Assembly: GCA_001586965.3 (NCBI GenBank)
Contig: LUCW03000720.1
Coordinates: forward strand, 12,501 to 41,844
DNA from: Sphaeroforma sirkka
Lineage: Eukaryota > Opisthokonta > Ichthyosporea > Ichthyophonida
Reading direction: 5' to 3'
Length of the DNA stretch: 29,344 nt
In this document: one piece after another, positions 9,900-19,639 of the stretch
Position numbering within the stretch: position 1 is the first letter of the stretch
Layout of the letters: each line of letters begins with the position of its first letter
Translations under genes and position numbers: made by a program
Notes under the pieces: generated by a model
Seen by the model: only the letters and a program-made list of their open reading frames with translations
Databases searched by the model: none
Told to the model about the DNA's origin: nothing

Positions 9900-11589
9900 T
9901 GGGGTAGATATCCTTGAGTCTTGTTGATCTTCGTATTTGACCGTTCTCTGTCACAACGATGTTGAATGCTTGTCTCTGCGTGTCTTGTTTGTGCACATGA
10001 TATTGCTTTGAGTTTGAGATCCAATGTGTGTCTGCTCAATTGTGATGTGTTACTCACCCATGTTTTAATTACGTCTACTAATTGTCTGGTAATCTCGACC
10101 CTTTATTGGTTATTTATCAAACCATGCGTGTTCTGTTTGTGTATAATACTTCTCTTTTGAGTGGTCTTGCTATCGTATATGCTATGTGTGTGCACGTTGC
10201 TTGAAAGGACATGTGTGTGATCACTTCCTAACCCTTTTTTGGGACCTGGTCTCACCCTGAGCTGATTGCTCTTATACTGAGCGTATTGTTGATCATGCTT
10301 GCTTGTGTGACTTGTGCTTGCGTTCACAGATTGTGTGTGGACTATTTGTTCTGTGACCGGGCTATTGATACGCCTGATGTCCGATGTGATTTTCCTTTTC
10401 GATCGTCTTGAAACACTTTTTGCGTGCTCGTTCTGAATGTTTGGGTACTGATTTGAGTGTTGTAGAAGTCTATCTTTGTTTGGACATGTACTTCCTTAAT
10501 ATGTCCCACTTCACAACTTAGGTTGTGGGCTGTTCTCTTCACTACACGGCTTGCGTATACACCATTTGTGTTGTTGGGATCTGATGTCTAACACCATGTT
10601 CTTATTTCTGGACACCGAATTCTATTTTTCATAATGTATTACCGTGTATAGTTCTGACTCATGGACACTATATGTTGTAGATTAAAAAGTAATTTTGTAG
10701 TTGATTATGAGTTCAGTTTACCGATTATCTACTCTTGTTGGTACACTACTTGTGTGTTCACGAGATCGGATGTCTGTCACGTCCTTTGAAGTCCACGTGT
10801 TATGTGATTCTATTTGACGTGTTCACTCTATCTCCGGACGTATTGGGATACATTAGAAGCTATAATATTATGTTCTGGCTATGCTAGACTTTTAGTTGTA
10901 GACTATGTCTTGTATATATCGTCTCTTGGCTGCTAGTGATCCTGCTAAAACTATGTATAATAACACATCAGTATTTGATGTTTTATTAATAAATGGATTG
11001 TGGGTTAGTGTTAAGCTGCTTGTTAGCAATTATTCCTTAGAGTCGTTAGTTAATAAAATCACCTTTAACTGCTATATCATGTTCTTATGACTTTGCTTGA
11101 TATCAAAGTGTATCGCCTTGTCGCTAGTCTATCTCTTGTTGGTGTGTAGGGCCCCTAACATCAGTCCATTTTCTTGTTCAAAAATTACCAACATTGATAA
11201 ATCATACAGTGACACATTTTCTTTTGCTCACTGAAATTTCTCTAATGTTCACTATACAACTTGTAACACCTTGACACGTGTTCAGCTTACTTCTGGAACA
11301 CGATATATCTTTACCTCAGTCATTTGCGCTAAGGTTACTTTGCTGTTGTGGAGCTTCTGTCTATTCCTCCTCTTTGATTCCCTGTCTTTAGCAGTTTGGG
11401 ATATCAGCTCTTTTGTCGACTGTTGACCCTCTGCTTCTGCTTCTTTTCAGCTCCACTTCTTCATAATGAATTGTATATTACTTCCAGAGTTTTTCCAAGA
11501 CAGGAAGCAGTCTCTCCTCATTTACTATTATAACCTCTTTAGTATGTTAAAACTCTTGTTGGCTTATCTAAGTAAGATGTTATAAAAAA
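9900..11589 (-). mobile_element. Second gypsy-family copy, leader region, minus strand
   Basis: Read on the minus strand from 11589 downward, this follows the LTR at 11590-11919 and aligns with the plus-strand leader: CTTACTTAGATAAGC matches 3019-3035, GTCTTGNAA...GAAAAG matches 3091-3150, TTCCAGAAGTAAGCTG matches 3279-3294, and the CAGTGAG...GGGGCCCT blocks match 5236-5323. Beyond about 11100 it is A-rich on the minus strand with short frames only. No gag, protease or RT motif of this copy is present, so it is truncated within the leader at about 9900. Confidence 0.65.
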
Positions 11590-11919
11590 TGTAGAGTATA
11601 GAGAGTAGCTGAAAGGTACGAGCCAAAAGATACAATAGACCTCTTCTCAAGTACGGTTATCTCAGCTAGGAAAAGTCCCTAGTCTGAAAGCCGAACTGAG
11701 TCTTTATTTGTGTTTTCTACTTCGCTAGACTCAGGTTTCTACTTGAGTGATTCTCTCACACGCGGAGTGCCGATATGGCTTACCGGTTCTACCGCTATTA
11801 TTTCTGATGGATCTAATATCAGAAATGCATGATTCCTAATACCAAAACTCAATGATTGATTATTCTGAGGTTTCAGGAATTGTATTGTCTTTTTGATAGT
11901 CTGGTCTCTTATTGCTACA
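11590..11919 (-). repeat. LTR of the gypsy family, best-preserved copy
   Basis: On the minus strand it starts TGTAGCA (11919) and ends CTCTACA (11590), giving perfect TGTAG...CTACA inverted ends over 330 bp. It aligns along its length with 6891-7222 and with the damaged LTR ending at 3008. An AACACAAATAAAG stretch near the middle could serve transcription or polyadenylation. Its minus-strand downstream side carries family leader sequence, so it is the 5' LTR of that truncated copy. Confidence 0.8.
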
Positions 11920-11982
11920 AGTTGAGATCAACCGAGAGCACCAGTCAAAACTGACTCCGATGAGCGTGGTTGAGAGCTCCCG

Positions 11983-12052
11983 TCAGTACGGATATAAATC
12001 GCGTGTATAGCTAAATGTATGTATATCTAGATATATATGCATGTGTGGAAGA

Positions 12053-12104
<52 letters not shown>

Positions 12105-12227
12105 ACATATGTATATATATGTATAGATGTATCATATACAGGTACAGATATATGTATATATGTATATATATATGTATATGTCTGGATATAATATAAATCA
12201 TCAATTTTTTAGTATCAAGACTACAAT
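11983..12227. repeat. AT and TATG microsatellite block
   Basis: A pure (AT)n run at about 12054-12096 is followed by degenerate TATG/TATA repeats to about 12180. Open frames predicted across it are products of the repeat and are not genes. Confidence 0.9.
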
Positions 12228-12400
12228 GTCAGTTCGGTACTCCGGGTTTAAATAGAGTCATGTCCCTATGACAGCACTCTGACACGCCACGTATATATGG
12301 CAGTAAATCCTGCCTGGAATGTTCACATGACAGATAGAATAGATAACCCTCAGAAGAGGGATATATCAATCACTTGTTACATGAAAATAAATGCTTTACA
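12228..12400 (+). repeat. Candidate 5' LTR of the copia element
   Basis: The sequence ends TTTACA directly before a primer-binding-site-like motif and could begin at TGTCAG (12228), giving TGT...ACA ends. It contains a TATATAT box at about 12291 and AAAATAAATG near the end, placed as expected for a promoter and a polyadenylation signal. No 3' partner was found in the window, so the left boundary is a guess. Confidence 0.45.
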
Positions 12401-12413
12401 GGTTATGGGCCTC
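12401..12413 (+). promoter_or_regulatory. Copia-type primer binding site (half-tRNA)
   Basis: GGTTATGGGCCTC resembles the anticodon-arm primer site of copia elements, which pair with a cleaved half of initiator methionine tRNA. It lies directly against the CA end of the candidate LTR, where a primer site must be. Confidence 0.5.
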
Positions 12414-12582
12414 TACGTTTAACAATTGTCGCACACGTAATAAGTACTACGCCCCCAATACACACACCAAATAACAATATTGGCTCCAACCATATTGCCA
12501 GTAAAGACAACTTCGCAACATTACAACTTCGCGACATTATCATATATAACATTACATTATCCATTACACGCCCGTAGGTCAA

Positions 12583-13880
12583 CATGACTGAACCGGAAAC
12601 TAAAAAAAATTCACAACACTAGAAGAAGCACACGCCTTTGGCGGTCGTTCTCGGTCAAAATGTCCCACTTGCCGCTTTTTTTGGATAAGCATACAATCAC
12701 CTTACAACTGTCTTCAAAATAATGAGAGAACTTAACCTTCATCAAGCTGTCATCGATGGCTGCACTGCTACAGTTCTCGCACATCTCAGTATTGCCCAAG
12801 GCGATGTTCATTACACCAATAAGGTCAATCGAGAGCTTAAAAATGAATCACGGCCTTCAAGACACACATTGCTGATTTAGGCACTGACCACAAACAATTG
12901 CGAACATCTGACGACTACAGCTCGACTCACAACTGCCCAATCTAAACTTTATGAACAACAAGCACAAACCACCGACATCTTCACCGCTCTCAACGAGGAC
13001 CTGTAACTCCGCACAGAACTGCAAGAGGCTCACGCGCTATGGCATCACCCCCGAATCCCTGGTTTGCCACTCTCAGACTTTTCCAAGTATAAGGACAACT
13101 ACAAACCTACTAAGCTCACTGGATGGTAAAACTTTGGCCACTGGCATGGAGTTAGAACACTTTGGCACACTCCACAGTATCCATCATAACTGCAATCATA
13201 CTGCAATCGGAGGCGGGCCCGACATAATAGCTGACGCACGTTGTCGACGTATACTCATCGACTCCATCGACGAAAGTCTTATATAATACCGTCTTTAAAC
13301 AACACCTCCATCAACCACCAGCTGCCTCCTTCCAATACATATGCATCACTAGTAACATTGGTAGTCATGGTCACTTTTGGAAAACGTTCAAACGCCTCAC
13401 ATGATCCACTGCCCAGGGTTCGATCGAATTAACTATATATACTTAGGAAGACATCCGACAGAATCTTCTAGATACCGGAGAAGTGATTCCAGACATATAT
13501 TTAATTTGCGCTATATTATACAGTCTAGGGACGAAGACAAACTTCTTCGATCTACTATATTCAGTGCCAGCCTCGACAGCCTCAAAATCAGCGACGTTTA
13601 TCGTCGTGCCCTCAAATACGAGGGTGACGATCAAATGACCAGTCCAATCCATCCTACTGGCATCCACGCCTTCAAGACCAGCACCGATACTCCTCGCAAA
13701 CGCCCCGATCGCTCCTGTCCTCTTTGTCACAAAAATAGACATGGTATGTTCGGTTGATCTACTTATATCTATCGCAAATGTGGTGCCAATGACCACATAG
13801 GCAAGAAATGTACCGTTGACCAAAAAAAAATACGCTTGTACAAAGTGTAAACGCGCAGGTCACAACAATGAAGCCTGCAT
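12583..13880 (+). pseudogene. Copia gag, copy 1
   Basis: The frame starts at ATG 12583 (MTEPETKK) and is soon broken. Recognisable parts are a Gln-rich helical stretch (about 12930-13030), a KYKDNYKPTKLTGW segment, a capsid-like block (SLDSLKISDVYRRALKYE, about 13564-13620) and three successive zinc-knuckle modules. Module 1 (CPLCHKNRH) has a TGA where its last Cys belongs. Module 2 (13770-13811) has Tyr for its first Cys. Module 3 (13837-13878, CTKCKRAGHNNEAC) is intact. A missing G near 13528 shifts the frame just before the capsid block. Gag would form the particle shell and bind element RNA. Confidence 0.65.
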
Positions 13881-14014
13881 GTAGTGGCGTGACGGGGTCC
13901 TTGCTGATAATCCTATATATTCTACTACTCCACATGACGCCGCAATAGCCTCGTATACCACAACATCCCTGTGTCATTATAAAATAAACACAAAATCCCC
14001 TCGGCACATACATA

Positions 14015-14455
14015 GGATCCGACACTCATAAACACAATACAGCATTGATGATTGACTTGGACGCCATGGTCCATATTAAATCGACAATACAGGGTGTTAC
14101 ACAGATTGAGTCTGGCAACTTCGTGGTCGAATTTCCAGACAAATATCAGCTTGCCCTTTATCGTCTCCCTGGATTAGGCCCGGTCCTTATCATGTCACAA
14201 GCTACACAGAATATCTTTTCCATTCACTTGCTCCAACGTAACGGTTATGGCATTTGCTTTCCGCCGGCACTGAGTCTACATATCCCACAGAATGTCAAAT
14301 TCTCCGCTATGGCAATATTATTCATTGTGTCAAAGCCGATCGTGGCCAATACCAACTCGCACCCGTGCCCACATGTACTGCCGACACATGGCATATTGTC
14401 TTCGGACACACACACCCGCATCAACTTCAACATATGCTCCGATAAGCCAACATAA
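14015..14455 (+). pseudogene. Copia protease and pre-integrase, copy 1
   Basis: The open frame reads ALMIDLDAMVHI, which aligns with the copia protease active-site region (hydrophobic-I-D-S-G-A-x-x-H-[MI]). Ser-Gly of the catalytic triad has become Leu-Asp. The frame continues through a long protease-like segment (IESGNFVVEFPDKYQLALYR). In another frame, TWHIVFGHTHPHQLQHML (from 14386) is the pre-integrase module, whose W-H...G-H pattern matches copia polyproteins. The product cannot be an active protease. Confidence 0.65.
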
Positions 14456-14991
14456 CCACATACACTCCGCTACGACCCAGCACCGACAATTAGATGCTCA
14501 AACGAACTCTGTTTCAAGCACACGTGGTCTATGTATTTGGCCCGGTCGACATTGAACTCTTTGTTTACAAAAAACACTGCACAGGTTCCTGTCTACTGTA
14601 GCTGAAGCCCAACGCCCCTCTCACTGACGCCTTCTTACAGCCATGGCGCTAACTAGATAACACTTATACGGTAATATTTTATTTACCAACAAGATTTGGC
14701 GTGCCACCCTCGCTGAATTGAACAACGACAATGGTTGCGTTACTGTTGTATTTCCACTTGCACCACACAACAGCAACTATCAAAAGATACACCGCCAGTT
14801 GTACTCGCACGTAGATGTCATACGAACCAGCAAAGATACATTCCTCCGTAACGGCACAGATGTTGATAGCTTCCCACGACGTTGGCGCTGCATTTTCATT
14901 GCACGCTTGGGGAATGGGGAACATGCGGTACTTCCCACAGATGGAAAATTTCTATACAGAAGCTGACGTTCTAGCTCAACCGACTTCTCTC
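14456..14991 (+). pseudogene. Copia integrase N-terminal region, copy 1 (orphan)
   Basis: Frames between 14456 and 14991 (for example 14718-14966 and 14815-15003) carry short open stretches without a motif I can name. In copy 2 the equivalent sequence lies between pre-integrase and the integrase catalytic core, so this is likely integrase-region coding. In copy 1 it runs straight into gag of copy 2 and cannot make integrase. Confidence 0.4.
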
Positions 14992-15008
14992 ACACGCCCG
15001 TAGGTCAA

Positions 15009-16305
15009 CATGACTGAACCGGAAACTAAAAAAAAATTCACAACACTAGAAGAAGCACACGCCTTTGGCGGTCGTTCTCGGTCAAAATGTCCCACTTGCC
15101 GCTTTTTTTGGATAAGCATACAATCACCTTACAACTGTCTTCAAAATAATGAGAGAACTTAACCTTCATCAAGCTGTCATCGATGGCTGCACTGCTACAG
15201 TTCTCGCACATCTCAGTATTGCCCAAGGCGATGTTCATTACACCAATAAGGTCAATCGAGAGCTTAAAAATGAATCACGGCCTTCAAGACACATTGCTGA
15301 TTTAGGCACTGACCACAAACAATTGCGAACATCTGACGACTACAGCTCGACTCACAACTGCCCAATCTAAACTTTATGAACAACAAGCACAAACCACCGA
15401 CATCTTCACCGCTCTCAACGAGGACCTGTAACTCCGCACAGAACTGCAAGAGGCTCACGCGCTATGGCATCACCCCCGAATCCCTGGTTTGCCACTCTCA
15501 GACTTTTCCAAGTATAAGGACAACTACAAACCTACTAAGCTCACTGGATGGTAAAACTTTGGCCACTGGCATGGAGTTAGAACACTTTGGCACACTCCAC
15601 AGTATCCATCATAACTGCAATCATACTGCAATCGGAGGCGGGCCCGACATAATAGCTGACGCACGTTGTCGACGTATACTCATCGACTCCATCGACGAAA
15701 GTCTTATATAATACCGTCTTTAAACAACACCTCCATCAACCACCAGCTGCCTCCTTCCAATACATATGCATCACTAGTAACATTGGTAGTCATGGTCACT
15801 TTTGGAAAACGTTCAAACGCCTCACATGATCCACTGCCCAGGGTTCGATCGAATTAACTATATATACTTAGGAAGACATCCGACAGAATCTTCTAGATAC
15901 CGGAGAAGTGATTCCAGACATATATTTAATTTGCGCTATATTATACAGTCTAGGGGACGAAGACAAACTTCTTCGATCTACTATATTCAGTGCCAGCCTC
16001 GACAGCCTCAAAATCAGCGACGTTTATCGTCGTGCCCTCAAATACGAGGGTGACGATCAAATGACCAGTCCAATCCATCCTACTGGCATCCACGCCTTCA
16101 AGACCAGCACCGATACTCCTCGCAAACGCCCCGATCGCTCCTGTCCTCTTTGTCACAAAAAATAGACATGGTATGTTCGGTTGATCTACTTATATCTATC
16201 GCAAATGTGGTGCCAATGACCACATAGGCAAGAAATGTACCGTTGACCAAAAAAATACGCTTGTACAAAGTGTAAACGCGCAGGTCACAACAATGAAGCC
16301 TGCAT
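15009..16305 (+). pseudogene. Copia gag, copy 2
   Basis: This is the same gene as at 12583. Here a run of four G at about 15952-15955 keeps the capsid-like block open from 15908 to 16165, and its start reads IPDIYLICAILYSLGDEDKL, closer to a genuine copia Gag than copy 1. An extra A before the first zinc knuckle then breaks the frame. The intact third knuckle is at 16262-16303. All substitution-type damage is shared with copy 1, so it predates the duplication. Confidence 0.65.
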
Positions 16306-16438
16306 GTAGTGGCGTGACGGGGTCCTTGCTGATAATCCTATATATTCTACTACTCCACATGACGCCGCAATAGCCTCGTATACCACAACATCCCTGTGTC
16401 ATTATAAAATAAACACAAAATCCCTCGGCACATACATA

Positions 16439-16879
16439 GGATCCGACACTCATAAACACAATACAGCATTGATGATTGACTTGGACGCCATGGTCCATAT
16501 TAAATCGACAATACAGGGTGTTACACAGATTGAGTCTGGCAACTTCGTGGTCGAATTTCCAGACAAATATCAGCTTGCCCTTTATCGTCTCCCTGGATTA
16601 GGCCCGGTCCTTATCATGTCACAAGCTACACAGAATATCTTTTCCATTCACTTGCTCCAACGTAACGGTTATGGCATTTGCTTTCCGCCGGCACTGAGTC
16701 TACATATCCCACAGAATGTCAAATTCTCCGCTATGGCAATATTATTCATTGTGTCAAAGCCGATCGTGGCCAATACCAACTCGCACCCGTGCCCACATGT
16801 ACTGCCGACACATGGCATATTGTCTTCGGACACACACACCCGCATCAACTTCAACATATGCTCCGATAAGCCAACATAA
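16439..16879 (+). pseudogene. Copia protease and pre-integrase, copy 2
   Basis: This is an identical repeat of the 14015-14455 region, including the damaged active site (Asp-Leu-Asp in place of Asp-Ser-Gly) and the pre-integrase W-H...G-H block in a second frame from about 16810. It is followed by the roughly 500 bp that complete the duplicated unit and then by integrase. Confidence 0.65.
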
Positions 16880-17419
16880 CCACATACACTCCGCTACGAC
16901 CCAGCACCGACAATTAGATGCTCAAACGAACTCTGTTTCAAGCACACGTGGTCTATGTATTTGGCCCGGTCGACATTGAACTCTTTGTTTACAAAAACAC
17001 TGCACAGGTTCCTGTCTACTGTAGCTGAAGCCCAACGCCCCTCTCACTGACGCCTTCTTACAGCCATGGCGCTAACTAGATAACACTTATACGGTAATAT
17101 TTTATTTACCAACAAGATTTGGCGTGCCACCCTCGCTGAATTGAACAACGACAATGGTTGCGTTACTGTTGTATTTCCACTTGCACCACACAACAGCAAC
17201 TATCAAAAGATACACCGCCAGTTGTACTCGCACGTAGATGTCATACGAACCAGCAAAGATACATTCCTCCGTAACGGCACAGATGTTGATAGCTTCCCAC
17301 GACGTTGGCGCTGCATTTTCATTGCACGCTTGGGGAATGGGGAACATGCGGTACTTCCCACAGATGGAAAATTTCTATACAGAAGCTGACGTTCTAGCTC
17401 AACCGACTTCTCTCATCTT

Positions 17420-18336
17420 ATGCATCCGCGTGCACGTGGCAAGATGTGCAGTCGCCCCATATCATACACTACGAAACCAGTGAGCCCCCGCCCTCCAGTC
17501 GGTGCTATTTTCCATGCTGATCTTGAAACGGGTCTATCCACTTCCTCCTCCGGGTACACTTTTAACATCAAGTATGTGGAAGCCAACACTGGCATGCCCT
17601 TCGTTTACAATCTCAAAACGCGGGATGACGCCAGTGTCACCAGCGCCACACTCGACCACTTCTATACTGACATCGGCAAAGAATAATTTCCACGCCTCAC
17701 CGAAATCAAATGCGACCGCGGCGGAGAATTCATATCGACTCTCTTCAATGCTAATAACACAGCAGCATGTCAAAATTAAATATGTGCGTACGGTGTCACC
17801 AGCCCTTCATAGGCTCGTCGAGCGCACCAATGGTAGCATAAAAATATTATGATGTGTATGCTCAAACACTCCAAACAACCTGACTGCCTTTGGACCGAGG
17901 CCATACAACAGGCCACCATCATCAAGGCGATTCAACACAACAGCCGAAACCCAGGCAACAAATAACCCTGGTAACTATTTCATGGATAATCCCCTGCTGC
18001 CCGTCTCAGATCGCCTACCTTAATCAAGATCCCCAACACAAACTTGATGATCGCGCTCTCATAGGCGTTTACCCTGAGCATAATCGACAGTCGAAATACT
18101 ATGACGAATGCCGTATCCTCAACGTTCGCACCGGGCGTATTTGTTACTCTCGAGGTGTTATCTTCAAGTACGACGTCTTTCCCACGTGGTCGTTTGTCGT
18201 CACGAGTCCTGTCGCTAAATTTGACACCATTAATTCTGATGTTCCTACCATCCTTGAGGTTATCCTTGCTCTGCGCTTCCCTTCAACGGTACTACCCCCC
18301 ACTCCATCTCCGCCTCTGACCCTGCATCCACACTGA
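17420..18336 (+). pseudogene. Copia integrase core (rve)
   Basis: The core is readable across three frames: RGKMCSRPI, then IFHADLETG with the first catalytic Asp, SGYTFNIKYVEANTGMPFVY, IKCDRGGEFIS with the second Asp (17702-17731), HRLVERTNGS with the catalytic Glu at 17820-17822, LWTEAIQQATIIKA, and the C-terminal block ILNVRTGRICYSRGVIFKYD. All three D-D-E residues survive, although stops near 17684 and 17778 and several frameshifts break the gene. Integrase would insert the cDNA copy into host chromosomes. Confidence 0.75.
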
Positions 18337-18595
18337 CACCCAACCCGAACCCTACCACTCCACCCTCTACGCCTGGTCTACCTTCCTCTTCCGGCCTCCT
18401 TCCCATCCCGACAACTCCTGACTCTCCTTACTCATCAACTCCTTCACCACCACACCTCCCCCCCTCTTTTTTTTTGGGAACCAGCATCAAAAACACTTCA
18501 TAGAGTCATATTCAAAAACATCCACAATCACGCACACTTCGCGGCCTGTTACTGCCCCCACGTGCCAATAACTTCCTCACACTCTCCCTAATAAT

Positions 18596-19102
18596 ATGTG
18601 CATAACTTGCCGTCGTGCTGCTCAAATGCATGCGCACAACGCGTTCACCACATCCACCTCTTCTCCTGGCCTTCCATCACCGTCTACGACGATTCTACCT
18701 TCGACTCCGTCTGCCCCCATTCCAGACGAGACCACTACCCAGCAACCTATTACAGGGCAGATTTCAACTCAGCGCCCAGGGGAGTCTTCTACCACCATTC
18801 CAGGGGAGACTGCAATTCAGCGCCCAGAGAAATTCTCTACCACAATTCCAGGGGCGACTGCAACTCAGCGCCCAGAAGCGTCTTCTACCGTCATCCCAGG
18901 GGAGACTGCAACTCAGCATCCAAGACAGCCCCCGTCCCCTATTCCAGTAACCTCTCTTCCTTCGCCACCAGCGGCGTCGACCTCCACTCCCGCCATTCTC
19001 GGGGCACTCCAATCTTCCCACACCCCTACGGGCACTCAACCCACACATATCCGCTGGTCGCCTGATATTGAAAATGGAACAAAGTCGCTAAATATACATT
19101 AA
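18596..19102 (+). pseudogene. Ser/Thr/Pro-rich integrase-RT linker
   Basis: An open frame of 168 codons has low-complexity composition typical of the spacer between integrase and RT in copia polyproteins. Residues 52-115 are four 16-residue units of the type IPGETATQRPEASSTT. It is unlikely to be an independent gene. The stretch before it (18337-18595) is pyrimidine-rich and also Pro/Ser-coding in places. Confidence 0.6.
18749..18940 (+). repeat. 48-bp minisatellite, four units
   Basis: Four consecutive 48-bp units match the ATTCCAGGGGAGACTGCAAC pattern, each encoding 16 residues. Unit length is a multiple of three, so expansion keeps the frame. All three plus-strand frames and one minus-strand frame are open across it. 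Confidence 0.9.
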
Positions 19103-19490
19103 AAATGTGGAAAAGTCACTAAATGTACACTCACCCATTTTCTCAATGAAAACGTACTGAAATATTAATCAAATATGTACAATTGTAGGACAAGTCTATT
19201 TTTTTATGTACATTTAGTGATTTTATCTTGCAAAATTTGCTTAGATTTATATTTAAGAGCCTTCGGATATATCCATTTTCTACGAATAAATGTGTTGAGG
19301 GAAGATATGTTGTCTTTTATTGATTGGTGTTGATAATGCTGCTTCATTCAAGTTTATCTCACTACCTGGTTCGCAACTCGTGTTGTCTGTGATGCTCTTT
19401 TACAGGAACATACGAGAATAGTGTTTTGGAAATCCATTTTTTAATTCTGTTGTCATGAGTATTTCCTCTTGAAAAACAGGTATCACTCAC
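19083..19490. other. AT-rich non-coding insert inside the copia element
   Basis: Pro/Ser-rich linker coding ends at about 19082 and RT-side coding resumes after about 19490. The roughly 400 bp between are AT-rich and non-coding and include the inverted repeat at 19116-19220. The simplest reading is a later insertion, but its exact ends and target duplication are not evident. Confidence 0.5.
19116..19220. repeat. Short inverted repeat, possible MITE
   Basis: TCACTAAATGTACA (19116-19129) is matched in reverse complement by TGTACATTTAGTGA (19207-19220), with 77 bp between. A related GTCGCTAAATATACA lies just outside at 19084-19098. Size and layout fit a miniature inverted-repeat element or a hairpin relic. 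No target duplication is seen. Confidence 0.5.
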
Positions 19491-19639
19491 TCGTCTACAC
19501 TACCCCGTCCCTTCCCTTCCGATATATCTCCTCGCGAAATCCAGCTGCAACACAAATACCTTCGGTCTCTCGCCAATACTAAACGCACTACCTGCCAAAC
19601 CAGACAAACAATCATGCCGCGCTGCTCTACAGGCAACAC

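Larger units (their letters stand above)
2190..9900 (+). mobile_element. Decayed Ty3/gypsy LTR retrotransposon with nested insertions
   Basis: Read in order on the plus strand this interval gives an LTR (about 2190-3008), a leader with a basic reading frame (3093-3465), an A-rich leader (4985-6480), gag pieces with a zinc knuckle (6490-8146), an aspartic protease with its DSG active site (8338-8445) and a reverse transcriptase with YVDD followed by a connection/RNase H start (9140-9890). PR-RT order and RT motif style are those of Ty3/gypsy elements. Many stops and frameshifts show that it is dead. Three later insertions interrupt it at 2367, 3466 and 6891. No 3' LTR is present: the element stops at about 9900, where a second copy of the family begins on the other strand. 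Confidence 0.75.
12566..14991 (+). repeat. Tandem duplication, copy 1 (2.43 kb)
   Basis: This copy begins ACACGCCCGTAGG and abuts copy 2 without a spacer. Against 14992-17415 I find no substitution, only seven length changes, all in homopolymers or an AC run (A8/A9, AC3/AC2, G3/G4, A5/A6, A9/A7, C4/C3, A6/A5). These account exactly for the 3-bp net length difference. Confidence 0.95.
14992..17415 (+). repeat. Tandem duplication, copy 2
   Basis: This is the second copy of the gag to pre-integrase block. It is followed without interruption by the integrase core, so it is the copy in register with the rest of the element. The junction with copy 1 shares a single base and coincides with no element end or zinc-knuckle boundary. 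Confidence 0.95.

Noticed and set aside
11983..12204. Minus-strand Tyr/Ile-rich frame
   Set aside because: Translation of an AT/TATG microsatellite.
18764..19048. Minus-strand 94-codon frame
   Set aside because: Mirror of the 48-bp repeat in the copia linker. Its composition is set by the repeat.
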